Assembly (NCBI RefSeq): GCF_021018805.1
Contig: NC_086247.1
Span: forward strand, 1,689,501 to 1,753,500
Source of the DNA: Prinia subflava
Lineage: Eukaryota; Chordata; Aves; Passeriformes; Cisticolidae
Direction of reading: 5' to 3'
DNA length: 64,000 nt
Shown: one piece after another, positions 33,843 through 44,324 of the stretch
How positions within the stretch are numbered: the first letter of the stretch is position 1
Layout of the letters: the number at the start of each line of letters is the position of its first letter
Made by a program: the position numbers and the translations under genes
The notes under the pieces: model-generated
Told to the model about the DNA's origin: nothing
What the model saw: the letters and a program-made list of their open reading frames with translations, nothing else
The model's database searches: none

Positions 33843-34155
33843 ATTTTATTTTATTTTATTTTATTTTATTTTATTTTATTTTATTTTATTTTATTTTATT
33901 TTAGTTTAGTTTAGTTTAGTTTAGTTTAGTTTAGTTTAGTTTAGTTTAGTTTAGTTTAGTTTAGTTTAGTTTAGTTTAGTTTCGGTTCGGTTCGGTTCGG
34001 TTCGGTTTTTATTATTTTTTATTTTATTTTATTTTTTATTCTCTTTTTATTTTTATGTTATTTTATTTATTTTTATTTTTATTTATTTATTTTTATTTAT
34101 TTATTTATTTATTTATTTATAATTTAAAAAAATATTTATTTTTATTTTATTTTTA
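33843..34155 (+). repeat. serial pentamer array ATTTT, AGTTT, CGGTT, then ATTT-rich
   Basis: Twelve ATTTT units (33843-33903) change abruptly to ~16 AGTTT units (to 33982), then five CGGTT units (to 34007), then irregular ATTTTT/ATTT sequence to ~34155. Each block differs from the preceding one by one or two bases per unit, a sign of successive expansions. It lies inside the LTR at the position of a short T-rich linker in the sister copies. Confidence 0.95.
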
Positions 34156-34244
34156 CCTTTCTTGTTGTTTGTTCTTCTCTCTCTATTAAATTGTATTTCT
34201 GACTTGGAGTCTCACTGGTTTTGCTTTCAAACCAGTACAAAGCC

Positions 34245-34690
34245 ATAGCAAGAAAGGTTTATTGTTTACATCTCACCACCTTTTACAAGGTGTTCCGACA
34301 CAGACCAAACATGACTGGTGAACAGGAACGACACCTCTCCAATCCCATTGGTCAAACCAGGAAAACAGCCAAAATGTTGTCCGTGAGAACTAGAAAGGCA
34401 AAGCACCACCTGGAGAAAAGATTTTTTTGGGAAAGAACATTTGTTTTGCCAGGATTGTTTTAGGAAGAAGCTTTCCTAAGAAACTTTTCCCTTGGGAAAG
34501 GAGTTAGCAGCTACCAGCAGGCTAAAATCTCTCAGGCCCAAAAGTGTCAGGCCCACACACCATGATCCTACTTTGGATGGGCTTGGTGGAAAGAAATTCC
34601 CATCCTCTGGATCATTTACGTCACTCCTCACGTCATCATCAGACAGGATGATGCCATCAGACATCATTCGTTATCTCTGGCAAAGAATTC
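34245..34690 (-). mobile_element. probable LTR fragment of another ERV family
   Basis: On the minus strand a CCAAT-type word (GACCAATGGGATTGG) is followed by a TGTAAAAGG TATA-like site and then GTAAACAATAAACC, an AATAAA poly(A) signal ~100 bp from the CCAAT box. This order fits an LTR. A palindrome-like AAGAAGCTTTCC lies upstream. The ends are not fixed. Confidence 0.5.
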
Positions 34691-34707
34691 TCTGGGAAAA
34701 GAGTCTG

Positions 34708-34985
34708 GGAATGCTGGAATTCTATGAATGGAATGGTTTGTGTGGAAAGAGACCTTGAAGATCATCCAGTTCCAACCCCCAGGGAGATCTATCCCAGGTT
34801 GCTCCAAGCCCCATCCAACCTGGCCTTAGAAATTTCCAGGGATGGAACAGCCACAGCCTGACCCCACTACCAGGACCCCACTACCCTCACAGGGAAGAAT
34901 TTCTTCCTAATATCCCACCTAACCTTACTCTCTTTCAATTTGAAGCCATTTCCCCTTGTCCTGTCACTCCAGGCTCTTGGAATAC
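34708..34985 (-). mobile_element. CR1 LINE 3' fragment
   Basis: Inverted CR1: ATTCTATGAATGGAATGG, GATCATCCAGTTCCAACC, CCAGGTTGCTCCAAGCC, TTTCCAGGGATGGAAC, CTACCCTCACAGGGAAG, TTCCTAATATCCCACC, CCTTGTCCTGTCACTCC. It contains a small internal duplication, ACCCCACTACCAGG repeated as ACCCCACTACCCTC. Confidence 0.95.
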
Positions 34986-35600
34986 ATGGATATGATCCCA
35001 AAGAGGGAAACTGAGGCATGAAGGAATGGGTTCACTGCTGTGACTTGGTCTGTGAGGTAGAAGGGAAATCTCAAAGCATTTGTGCACTGAGACCCACCCT
35101 CTTCTCATCTACAGGTGAGGAATAACTTGAATTTCAGCATTTACTGCACTTTAATAAAAAAGAGAAAACCGAAACCTCAAAGAGATCTGTTGCCATCGAT
35201 GAAAAATTAGAGATTAAAATGTTCAGAAGAGATTAAAGAACTCTGAGCTCCTGTGCAGAAATTCTGTATTCTTGATAAAGCCCTCATGGATTTCAGGGAA
35301 GGAAGCAAAGGCGGGATTATGGGAAGGCATCGAGATCTCTCTGGTTTGTGAGAGGAAGGGAAGCACAGAGATAAGAGTGTCTTATCTTGTGTTTCATAGC
35401 TCTGTTAGTCTCTGCTGGAGGATTAGGATTTGTAAGACCCAGATCCTGGATAAGGGGGGTTTTCTCTCAGGTCTGAAAGGTACCTGAGGGTATCTGAAAC
35501 ATCTGTACAGGGCTCAGAGCTGGACAGGGAGATCCACACCCCTCTGGAATGGTGTTTGGAGGTTGGGAATCCTCCTGGGATACCACCAAGAGCTCTAAAA
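34986..35600. other. unique non-coding stretch
   Basis: No repeat or gene is recognised. Confidence 0.45.
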
Positions 35601-35602
35601 TG

Positions 35603-35760
35603 GAATCATAGAATCATAAAATATCCTGTGTAGGATGAGACCCACAAGGATCATCAAGTCCAGCTCCTGGCCCTGCACAGGACAAACCCAAAAATCACTT
35701 CTTGAACTACTTGACCTGAGCAGAAAGTTCTCCTCTCCCTCACAGCTCCTCTTGATTTGC
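35603..35760 (-). mobile_element. CR1 LINE 3' fragment
   Basis: Begins with two inverted terminal octamers, GAATCATAGAATCATAAAA, then TATCCTGTGTAGG, CCACAAGGATCATCAAGTCC, CTGCACAGGACAAACCC. Truncated in a diverged part. An A-rich (CAAAAAAA)n tract follows at 35787-35842. Confidence 0.92.
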
Positions 35761-35786
35761 ATTATCTCCACTTATCTTCATTTTAG

Positions 35787-35842
35787 ACAAAAAAACAAAA
35801 AAACAAAAAAACACAAAAAAAAACAACAACAACAAAAAAATC
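35787..35842. repeat. (CAAAAAAA)n and (CAA)n tract
   Basis: Four octamer units followed by CAACAACAAC. The same A/C bias and orientation are seen in the larger tracts in the window. Confidence 0.9.
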
Positions 35843-36170
35843 CACATTATTTATAACTGTGCAATGTTCTCTGCAATGACTTTAAGACCAGGGGTCCAAA
35901 CCCCACATTTCCCACCTCAGTCATCACAGGCTGCTGTGAGAATGATAAGGAATGCCACCTTCCCAGGAGCTGGAGCTAGGAGAAAGGATCCTTTCTGATC
36001 AAACTTGGTTCAAACCCGGAAAGAACTGAAGTTATAAAATGGGAAGAGCTCTGGGATTGCTGTTGAACACCCAGCCCAAGTGGCCTGGATTCCTTGGAGC
36101 AGGCAGGGACAGCCTGGTGTTTGATGATGTGCTTGATGCTTCCATTTCCACCCAAGAGGCAGAAAGAAAA
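35843..36170. other. unique non-coding stretch
   Basis: No repeat is recognised before the purine tract. Confidence 0.45.
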
Positions 36171-36175
36171 ATGAA

Positions 36176-36822
36176 ATCAAGGAAAAGGGGAAAGGGGAAA
36201 GGGGGAAAGGGGAAAGGAGGGGGAAGGGGGAAGGGGAAGGGGAAGGGGAAGGGGAAGGGGAAGGGGAAGGGGAAGGGGAAGGGGAAGGGGAAGGGGAAGG
36301 GGAAGGGGAGGGGAGGGAAGGGGAAGGGGGAAGGGGAGGGGAGGGGAGGGGGAAGGGAGGGGAGGGGAAGGGGAGGGGAGGGGAGGGGAGGGGAAGGGAG
36401 GGGAGGGAGGGGAGGGGAGGGGAGGGGGAGGGGAAGGGAAGGGAAGGGAAGGGAAGGGAAGGGAAGGGAAGGGAAGGGAAGGGAAGGGTGCGGGAAGGGT
36501 GCGGGGGAAGGGAAGGGAAGGGAAGGGAAAGGGAAGGGAAGGGAAAGGGAAGGGAAGGGAAGGGGACAGGGAAGGGAAGGGAAGGGAAGGGAAGGGAAAG
36601 GGAAGGAGGGAAGGGAGGGAAGGGAAGGGAAGGGAAGGGAAGAAGGAAAGGAAAGGAAAGGAAAGGAAAGGAGACAGGAAAGGAAAGGAAAGGAAAGGAA
36701 AGGAAAGGAAAGGAAACCGGAAAGGAAAGGAAAGGAAAGAAAGGAAAGGAAAGGAAAGGAAAGGAAAGGAAAGGAAAGGAAAGGAAAGGAAAGGAAGGAA
36801 AGGAAAGGAAAGGAAAGGAAAG
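36176..36822 (+). repeat. polypurine satellite (GGGGAA, GGGGA, GGGAA, GGAAA), ~650 bp
   Basis: An almost pure G/A strand with a gradient. GGGGAA hexamers (about 36231-36308) give way to GGGGA/GGGGAGGG mixes, then GGGAA pentamers (36432-36487 and onward), then GGAAA pentamers (36645-36822). Only a few C or T interruptions occur, near 36489, 36567, 36674 and 36717. It creates 300-codon spurious frames on both strands. It can form triplex or G-quadruplex structures in principle. Confidence 0.97.
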
Positions 36823-36864
36823 GACAATTTATTGACTCCGTTGAAAGCACAAAGGATTCCTGGT

Positions 36865-36957
36865 GGGATTCTTGGAGTGCCCTGTGCAGGACCCAGGAGT
36901 TGGGCTCCATGATCCTTGTGGGTCCCTTCCAACTGAGCATATTCCATGATTTTTAAA
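36865..36957 (+). mobile_element. CR1 LINE 3' end fragment
   Basis: GAGTGCCCTGTGCAGGACCC, AGGAGTTGGGCTCCATGATC, CTTGTGGGTCCCTTCC, AACTGAGCATATTCC. It is the ATATTCC-tail subtype. It lies ~40 bp after the polypurine tract. Confidence 0.9.
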
Positions 36958-37215
36958 CATCCTGGGTACCTATCTGACAAAATCAAGAGGGGACAAGGCA
37001 ACATCCACACCGAGAACTCCAATTGCTGTCAATTCCTGTTTTCAGCAGACCTGGCCTCTGGCACTCACTCCAACCTTTGTCATTCCTTTAATCTTATTTT
37101 CTTAGCTCAAGTAAATTCCTGTTTTCCATGTCCCACTGCCCAAACCCCATGAAGTTTTCTGTGTCCTATGAATTTGTCACTAGACTGTCACTAGAAAGCA
37201 ACACCCGTATTTTGC

Positions 37216-37217
<2 letters not shown>

Positions 37218-37246
<29 letters not shown>
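37218..37246 (-). repeat. poly(T) run, 29 nt
   Basis: An uninterrupted T29 followed by GGTGCTGGAAATAAC. No pseudogene is recognised on either side. Confidence 0.9.
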
Positions 37247-38417
37247 GGTGCTGGAAATAACAGATTTTTCAAAATTAAACAGCAAAACAGTGTCATTTTC
37301 TGTTTTTTCTCCCAAAGCTGATGGAAAGCAAGAGGGTGCTTTTCTTTGACTCATAATGAGGATGCAACCACAGCCAAGAGATGAGCTGAGCCTAGATCAG
37401 GCCCTTGGTGAGCTGGGCTTACTCAAGCAGAGCATTTGTAACTCATTTAACAGCAATAGAAAGCACGAGTCCTGCAGCAGTGCTGGATTAGCAGGGACCT
37501 GGAACAAGATATTAATTATTTAGAGCTACATCTGGAGAAATTGAGTCCTTTACCCTCTGGGACCACCCTCCTCTCTCTCTCAACTTTCCATCAATTTATT
37601 CTGGAGATTAATTCAGAGCATGTTTCTCCTTCTCTGACACTGCTTTAAACTGAAGGAAAGTACATTGCTGAAAGCAGTGGAATTAAATTGGCCATACAGA
37701 GATGTCACTAAGAGATGAAATAGGCTCAGCAATGCCTAAAAATTGATATAAACCCTGAAGTTTTGGGATTATTATGTCTGAATCTTTATTTTTCTGCTGA
37801 AAACCAAAAATCGCTGGGATACTTTCTGAAAAATGTTTATTACAACTCTGGGCTAAACTTGTTTTTATTTTTCCTGTATTTATTTATTCTTGTCTTCCCA
37901 TCCTGTCACTGGATGCCATGAGAACAGCTCAGCACCTCTTGATCAATGACAGATATAGAGAACCTGACACAAGATACAGTTTTGGGCTTTTTTTTTATAT
38001 TAAAAGGGTCACAGTGAAGATTAAATTCTGCCCCAAGTCTTCAGTCCCCATTCCAGCTCTAGAGAGAGATTTCAGGCTGGTGAATCTTGCTCCCTTCAAA
38101 CTCACAGCTTCTACAATCATCTACCAATCCTAATTTTAATTTAATTTTTTAGTCCTTTTACAGGTAAACTCTTGGAAAAACAGTCTATTTTGGATCCTTG
38201 ATAGGATAAAATTCAGAATCGTGTTGCAAGTGAGGAACACCCAAACTTCCAGCTCCAAGTGCTCCCTGACCTGCAGCTGTGGCTGCAAATCTCCAAATCT
38301 TGGCCCTCACATCCCCTGGGCTCTGTTATCTCGAGTTTATCAGCACAAAATCCGGGACTGTGGGAGCTGGTGGCTGAATTAGCCCTGGGTTTTCTTCAGT
38401 GCCCTCGCCCGCAGGAG
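37247..38417. other. 1.2-kb unique non-coding stretch
   Basis: No element or gene is recognised. It is AT-rich, with a few TAATTA-like words at 37500-37620. Confidence 0.45.
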
Positions 38418-39307
38418 TGTTATGAACAAGTTTATAAATTAATTGATTGTTACCATGTTCTGTTAATTGTCAAATGTTACCATGTCAAATGTAGATCACC
38501 AAGATGAATGCACAGACTGTTAATCACCCATATTGTTAATTACCCTACCCAAACAGTCCCTTGCCTGTATTCTTTTTCCATCGGGTATAGCCTCTGCTCC
38601 CCAAAATGGTGCACAATATGCAAATAAAGGGACACTGGGACACTGCAAGGGACAGTCTGAAGATTCCTCATCTGCGTCACAACTGTCGAACAAGGACAGA
38701 GGCTGAGACCCCCAAGGACCCTAAACCACAACACAGGAGTTCTGCCCTGACTAAGGTGGTACCCAGGTTTCTCCTCAGGTGCATTCACTGGACCAAGACG
38801 TCCCCTCAGAGACCTGTGCAGGAACAATGGGACTGTCACGGTATCTGAGCCGTGTTTATGGAGCTGTGTTTGCTCTGGACTGACTGCTGAACCACCAAGT
38901 CCAGCCTGCTCTGCTCCTTCACTGTGAGAGAAAATCTGCAACACTCACGAGATCTCCCCCCCGCTTCCTGGCCTGCTGCCCCTCGCCTTGAAAAAGGACT
39001 ATAATAAGCTCCCCAAAAAAGAGAGCCTCTGAGATCTCCCCGGCAGGCAAGACGGATCTATTTGTGCACACCACGAGGACTGCGAAGATGGCTCAGTGTC
39101 ATGAGGACTCACATCTGCTGTCGGTAGCTATAACACCCTTTTCTCTCTCTCTCTCTCTCTTCTCCCTCTTTCTTTCCCTTTCCCCCTATCGCATATTGTG
39201 GGTCTCAATAAAAGATACACTTATTTTAGTTAAACTAAGTTCTCTTTGCCTCATGTTGCACTTTGAAATCAAAACGAACCATCACGACCGTCCGTTGGGT
39301 CGTGACA
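38418..39307 (+). mobile_element. LTR of a TGTTATGAAC-type endogenous retrovirus
   Basis: An ~890-bp LTR from TGTTATGAACAAG to TTGGGTCGTGACA, with TG and CA ends. A TATAATAA word at 39000-39007 and AATAAA at 39207-39212 fit promoter and poly(A) signals, with a (CT)n pyrimidine tract at 39140-39160 between them. It is unrelated to the TGTCTTGG LTR family. No clear target duplication was found: GCAGGA at 38411 and 39472 does not frame the TG/CA ends. Confidence 0.75.
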
Positions 39308-39516
39308 GACACTGGGAACTACTCAGAGATAAAGAACCCTTAAGACAACGAGGCAGTGCAAAATCCAAGACTAGAAATAGCACCCCCAGACTGGCGTAGC
39401 CGTGGAGAAGATAAAACCACCAACCAAAGCAACTCCACCATGTCGCCGTGACCTTAAACAGTTCTTCATCTGCAGGACACCCTTAAGACAACCAGCCCAA
39501 AATTGGTCTTCCCAAG
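39308..39516 (+). mobile_element. probable post-LTR leader remnant
   Basis: Directly after the LTR's terminal CA, GACACTGGGAACTAC could be a primer-binding site, but I cannot assign the tRNA. The segment contains ACCCTTAAGACAAC twice (near 39338 and 39480). It ends where the next LTR begins at 39517. No coding frame is evident. Confidence 0.4.
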
Positions 39517-40326
39517 TGTCTTGGTTTGAAAGACAGGTATCTGCTAGGAAGGGGGCAGGACCTCGGTAGAGATGGAGAATTCAAATCCCCTCCCTCCAAA
39601 TTATTCTAATGTAGAAAATTAAAGGGGCTTTCAGACAGAGGTATGGGGATAGGAATAACAGTTCTTTACTAGTGCATATGACAAAACAACAAACAAACAA
39701 ACAACTACAGCATTAATAATAAACAGAACCAGGAACCTCGAGGGTTTTCTTCCACAAACACCCGGGGCAGTTTGATCTCGGTGCCCCTGCAGGACTCTGA
39801 GAGGCTGAGCTGGAAGGGAGGAAAGTCCCGGGCTGGTGGATGAGATGAGGAGCTCTGCGCTGGTAGCTGGAGCGGCAGGGGTGTCCCGGCAGGGCTGGGC
39901 AGTGCAGGGCTACAGAGTAGCAGGAAAAACATCAAAACTCCCAAGAAGCAGCGGCGGTGGGGGGAGGGCCGGAGAAAGCGATCTCAGGATTCCTGGGTAC
40001 ACGAGCAGATGACGGTAGATTTCCCAGATCGAGGCAGAGTGATGACTGTGAACTCTCCTTGCAGTGAGTGGCAGCTTGACTGTTCTCGATGCCAAGAGAG
40101 AGCAAACTGCCCCCCCAGCTCTGTCTTTTACCTTTCCCAAACCTCATGTTATCTCTCCCCTCTGAGGGAAGCTCCCGGAGACTCAAAACAATAGGTTTAG
40201 CCTTGTGCTGCTATCTCTTTCAACTACTCCCTTTGTTCTGGTTAAGCACTGTCGTTAAGGTTTCTTAGCAACTTATGGGGAAAAAATTCTTTAAGTGAAA
40301 AAGAGGCAAATCTAACCCCCAACACA
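39517..40326 (-). mobile_element. LTR with U5-B end but a different U3
   Basis: The left end, TGTCTTGGTTTGAAAGACAGG, CTCCCTCCAAATTATT and GGAATAACAGTTCTTTAC, matches the U5-B region of 28829 and 50845. The remaining ~650 bp is a different, GC- and CpG-richer U3 that starts on the minus strand near TGTTGGGGGTTAG. There is no convincing target duplication (CCAAG on the left, CCCGT on the right). The right boundary is uncertain by a few bases. Confidence 0.75.
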
Positions 40327-41712
40327 CCCGTGAGAACGGCAGCCCCAGCTCTGCTGTGTAGCAAAGCTGCCACCTCCTTCTCCACACTGCCAAAAGGCAG
40401 CAGCGGCGGTGTGTGCGACCCCGCAGCCCCCACCCAGAGCTGATTTCTTAATAAAGGCATTAAAAAGGAGCAGGTCTCCTTGCCCCGTTTGTTTCAGGAG
40501 CATCTGGCGGTGATTTCTCTTTGCACATGGCCCGTTGCCTGACTGAGATTTATTGTGATTTATGTAAACACAGTAGGCAGAGGCTCTGCCAGCTACACGG
40601 GGAAACGGCTCATCAGCTTTGCTCCGGGAAAACAGACCCAGGGGAGGCCTGGAATCTCCTCACTCTCAGATTTAAGGTTTGCAAACAGTTCCAGCCAGAG
40701 AGTGACAGCACCTGTACCAGGGAAAACCCAATTTTAGCAGAAAGTCTGGGCTTGCCAGGGCCAGAGCATGGCTGGTGAACGGGAAGTAGTCAACACATCC
40801 ATCTGGAGCAGATGGGGAAGATGGATTTGGGATTAATGGACTGGGTTTGGATGCACAAGCCTGGGTTGTGTCTAAAGAGGGATTAATATTTAGCTCCTCT
40901 CTCCTTGGGGCTGGAGGAGTTGTACTTGAGGTGTCTTTGTTGGGTTTTGGTGCCACAATTCTGATTTTAAGCAATTTTCTTTCATTCCTGAGGGTCTCAC
41001 TTTGCTCATCAAGGAACAGGGGCTGCTCCCAAATCCAGGAAATTCTGAGATTCCTAGAAACTTCCATGGACTGAAATCTTAAACCAAAAAGAACTATTAG
41101 GGGACAACACAATGCTCCAAATTTTTAAATCAAGAATCGCAATCAAAATAAAATAAAGCAACAGGAAAATGAAAGTGGAGATGATCCTGATCTCCAGGAA
41201 ATAACTCCATGCATCATCATTCCCTCCTCCCCCTCTTCCCACCCCTGCTACAGCTGCAGCCATGGAGATTTATGGATGCACACATTCTAATTTACTTTAT
41301 GTTTTGTCTGGAGGAAGACGCAGCTGTACAGAGCTACTTTGTCAGTAAAATGTCACATTGCACTTAATTGCCTGATAAAGAATGACAAGTCAGAAACAAT
41401 ATCATTATCGTGTTTAACTGTTACTTTTTCCCCCCCAATATATAATTTAAATTTTATAAAGTTTGGGTTCAAAGGGAAGAAAGTTGCTGTGAGATTCTGA
41501 GTAATGATTTTTCACCAGAAAAACCACCACAATGAAATGCTGCCATCTCCTCACACTTTCCCTCCACATTTCAGGGTAATAATCAGAGTTGACTCCTTTC
41601 TTACTCAAACATCTGCTTTGTGCTTCCATGGGTAGAGATGAAAAATACATAAAAATTAATTTGGGCAGTAATTAATTGATTAATGTGTTTAACAAATGGA
41701 GCTAAACTCTCC
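40327..41712. other. 1.4-kb unique non-coding stretch
   Basis: No repeat or gene is recognised. 41270-41460 is AT-rich with TGCCTGATAAAG and TTAACTG words. No exon is supported. Confidence 0.45.
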
Positions 41713-41714
41713 TG

Positions 41715-42130
41715 AGCCCCTCAGTTGGGGAGCCAGGCTGGGAGAGGTGGGGGTGTCCAGCCTGGAGAAGATTCCAGGCAGGCCTTGGAACCTTTTCCAG
41801 TGCCTAAAGGGGCTCCAGGAGAGCTGGGGAGGGACTTTGGATAAGGGATGGAGTGCCAGGTCAAGCAGGAATGGCTTTAAGATGAAAGAGGGAAGGTTTA
41901 GATGGGATTTGGGAAGAATTCTTCCCTGTGTGGGCAGTGAGACCCTGGCACAGGGTGCCCAGAGGGGTTGTGTAGTCCCCATCCCTGGAAGTGTTGAAGT
42001 CCAGGTTGGATGGGGCTTGGAGTACCCTGGGATAGTGGAAGGTGTCCCTGCTCATGGCAGGGGCTGGGATGAGATGATCTTTAAGGTCCCTTCCCACCCA
42101 AACCTCTCTGGATTCCTTTCCATGATTTCT
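41715..42130 (+). mobile_element. CR1 LINE ORF2 C-terminus and 3' end, ~415 bp
   Basis: Frame contains SRNGFKMKEGRFRWDLG near 41865-41920, a CR1 ORF2 C-terminal motif. It then runs through GTGAGACCCTGGCACAGGG, CCCTGGAAGTGTTGAAGTCC, TGGGATAGTGGAAGGTG, ATGAGATGATCTTTAAGG. The tail is degenerate (GGATTCCTTTCCATG). Confidence 0.95.
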
Positions 42131-43049
42131 GGAGCCGAGAGGCAGCACTGGGTGTGACCTTGGTTTGTGTCAGCACCTGAAATCCCCGGGAAAGGAATTA
42201 AAACTTTTAACAGAATTCCTGTTCCTGTGATTGGGAACAGTCACTTCCTTTAGAAAGGGGGAAAAGAGGAACCAAGAAAACTCCCACAAAATCTCCATTT
42301 AATTCTGTGTGGAGCTCTCCGATGAAATCATTCTCTGTTTTTCAGCTGTGTTGCCTTAGAAATACCTGGATTCCAATTAGAGGATTTCAGGGTTCAAAAA
42401 AACCATCTCCTGCCACCTCTCATGCCAGTAATGGTCAGGTTGTACCTGTGACCCTCCTTCTGCTTCAGCCCATGGATTTACAACAATCTGCTTTGGGATC
42501 AAATAAAACACAAGGCTCCAAGCTCACAATCACCCTTGGATCAAACAAAATGCCTTCAAATTTCTGGAAGAATATTTCAATATTTTAGGAACTTAAAAGA
42601 ATCTGTTGTTCCTTTTTCAGCTCTTGGTGTCTGCACAGAATTTCTGATGTATTTTGTAGGATATTGAGTAAGGGAATCTGCGTCTCCTGGGAGAGATTTC
42701 CTGGGAAATAGTGAGCTTGTGCATGTAATTTTTATATTTTTCCTTTTGAATCTGTTATTCTGGGAAGGAGGGGGTGTATAATTTTTCATCTGCCCGGGAA
42801 AAGAGTGAGTTCTCTTCAGTCCTGGAGTTCTTCATATTTCTCTTCTTTCCCTATTGTTTTCTTGAGTCCTGATATGTTCTCAGTCCCATCGGTAAGGGTA
42901 AGATCCTGATTAACTGAATTTCTCTTTTCTTCTCATTGATTCACTTGCAATTGACCCCTCTCCAGCCATGAGGAACATCTCAGTACCATTAAAAAAAAAG
43001 GATTTGAAGAAATTATTATAATGCCAACAAGGTGAAGATCAGTCTCTTT
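42131..43049. other. unique non-coding stretch
   Basis: No repeat is recognised. A small local duplication of GGATCAAAYAAAA occurs at 42496 and 42538. Confidence 0.45.
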
Positions 43050-43150
43050 TGCCTGGTAACAAGTGACAGGAAGAGAGGAAATGGGCTCAGGTTGCAGCAG
43101 AGTAGGTTTAGATTGGATATTAAGAAGATTTCTTTACTGTGAGGGTGAGA
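43050..43150 (+). mobile_element. CR1 LINE internal fragment
   Basis: CTGGTAACAAGTGACAGG, AGGTTTAGATTGGATATTAAG, TTTACTGTGAGGGTGAG. It lacks the 3' tail, so it has lost its end by deletion or is interrupted. Confidence 0.8.
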
Positions 43151-43739
43151 AAAATCCACTTTTCTCAGTTCTCCTTGTATCTACTGTTCATTCACCAAAT
43201 TCCAGGATCATGTGGTTGCAAAAAGCAAATTGGGAGGAGGAAATGTTTGTTATTCTGGCTACTTTCATCAATTAATTTGTGCAATACCCTCAAAAAATGA
43301 TGGAAAGAGCTTTAATTTGGGTTTGAGTTCCTTGGAAATTCAGAGAAGAAGCTGACCTTTCCCTTGTTTGGACAAGCTGGTAAGCTGCAGTCCAAACCCA
43401 GAGGAATTTAGTTCCCTGGAATCCCATCCTCTCCAAGATTTTTCCAGTACCAACACTGATTTCTCTGGTACCCACAGATCCACCTCTTTTCACAACTGCT
43501 TATCAGCCGTGGTCCAGCAGCATTTCCTGCCCCAAGTCCCATATTCTGTGCCATGAACCAATTCCAGCATTCAGATTTCATTAGTACGTGGTGCAGCTGG
43601 GTTGTTTCCAAGAGAGGAGCATGGAAAAGTGTTTTTCCCAGTTGGAAGACAAGATTTTCTCCTTGATAGCTTTGTAATTCCTTTCTAAAGTGTTTTGTAT
43701 TGGGGTTTTTATTGTTTTCTTTGTTTTGCTTGTTTTTGA

Positions 43740-43740
<1 letters not shown>
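43151..43740. other. unique non-coding stretch
   Basis: No repeat or gene is recognised. Confidence 0.45.

Positions 43741-43789
<49 letters not shown>
43741..43789 (+). repeat. (ATT)16 trinucleotide repeat
   Basis: Sixteen perfect ATT units. The asparagine- or isoleucine-rich frames on the minus strand come from it. Confidence 0.97.
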
Positions 43790-43790
<1 letters not shown>

Positions 43791-44181
43791 ATTTCCATAA
43801 AAGAACAAACAAGAAACCAGGACATGGATCAGCTGTGAAAGCAGGGAATTGAGAGGTGACAGACCCTTCTCCCCTGCATCTCTTCCTCACTTTCCCCTCT
43901 TGGGATCCGATAATTTTTTCCAATGACATCTTGGGAGTTTTTCTCCCCCTGCCAACCCGAATTAGGCAGCTCAAATGGAGGTGAGCAGAAAGCCAGGTAA
44001 TCTTGGTGTCAGGTCAGAGCTGACAAAATTCCACTCTGAGGCCAAGAAACATCTGGAATTCCCACTGCAGAGAGGATTTTGCATAGGGAATTGTGAAAGT
44101 TTGGAGCTGGCAGAGCTTCTCACTTCACTGCTGCGGGGCCTGAAACAAAATCTTTGCTTTGTCTTCATTTTTTTACAAAAT
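43790..44181. other. unique non-coding stretch
   Basis: No repeat or gene is recognised. Confidence 0.45.
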
Positions 44182-44275
44182 CTTAGGATCATTTAGGCCG
44201 GGAAGGACCTCTAAGATGGTTGAATCCAACTGTTAACCCAGCATATCCCTAAATCACATCCCAAAATTCTAAGTA
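44182..44275 (-). mobile_element. CR1 LINE 3' end fragment
   Basis: ATCTTAGGATCATTTAGGCC, GGGAAGGACCTCTAAGATGG, GAATCCAACTGTTAACCCAGC. An opposite-strand CR1 lies 50 bp downstream. Confidence 0.82.
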
Positions 44276-44324
44276 AGGATCAAAGAGTCTCTTTAACTCC
44301 TGCACCCAGGAATTATTTCCTGTT

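Larger units (their letters stand above)
33322..34239 (+). mobile_element. solo LTR, TGTCTTGG family, U3-X / core-A / U5-A, with pentamer arrays
   Basis: An LTR running TGTCTTGGGTTGAAA to CAAACCAGTACA, so both ends are canonical TG and CA. Flanks are AAGGC (33317-33321) and AAGCC (34240-34244), a 5-bp target duplication with one change. The TATA-like GATAAAA is at 33626-33632, 20 bp after GGAGGAGCCAAAG. ATTAAA, a likely poly(A) signal, is at 34185-34190. The transcribed half is stretched by a ~300-bp pentamer/AT array (33843-34155). No internal viral sequence remains. Confidence 0.94.

Noticed and set aside
36032..37022. Open frames of 281-305 codons on both strands
   Set aside because: They are translations of the polypurine array (glycine/lysine/glutamate on one strand, proline/leucine/phenylalanine on the other), with a CR1 tail at the end.
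38411..39477. GCAGGA as target duplication of the TGTTATGAAC LTR
   Set aside because: The matching copies do not adjoin the TG and CA ends; six-base matches at this distance occur by chance.
43408..43974. 188-codon frame with an asparagine run
   Set aside because: The run is the (ATT)16 repeat; flanking residues have no recognised domain.
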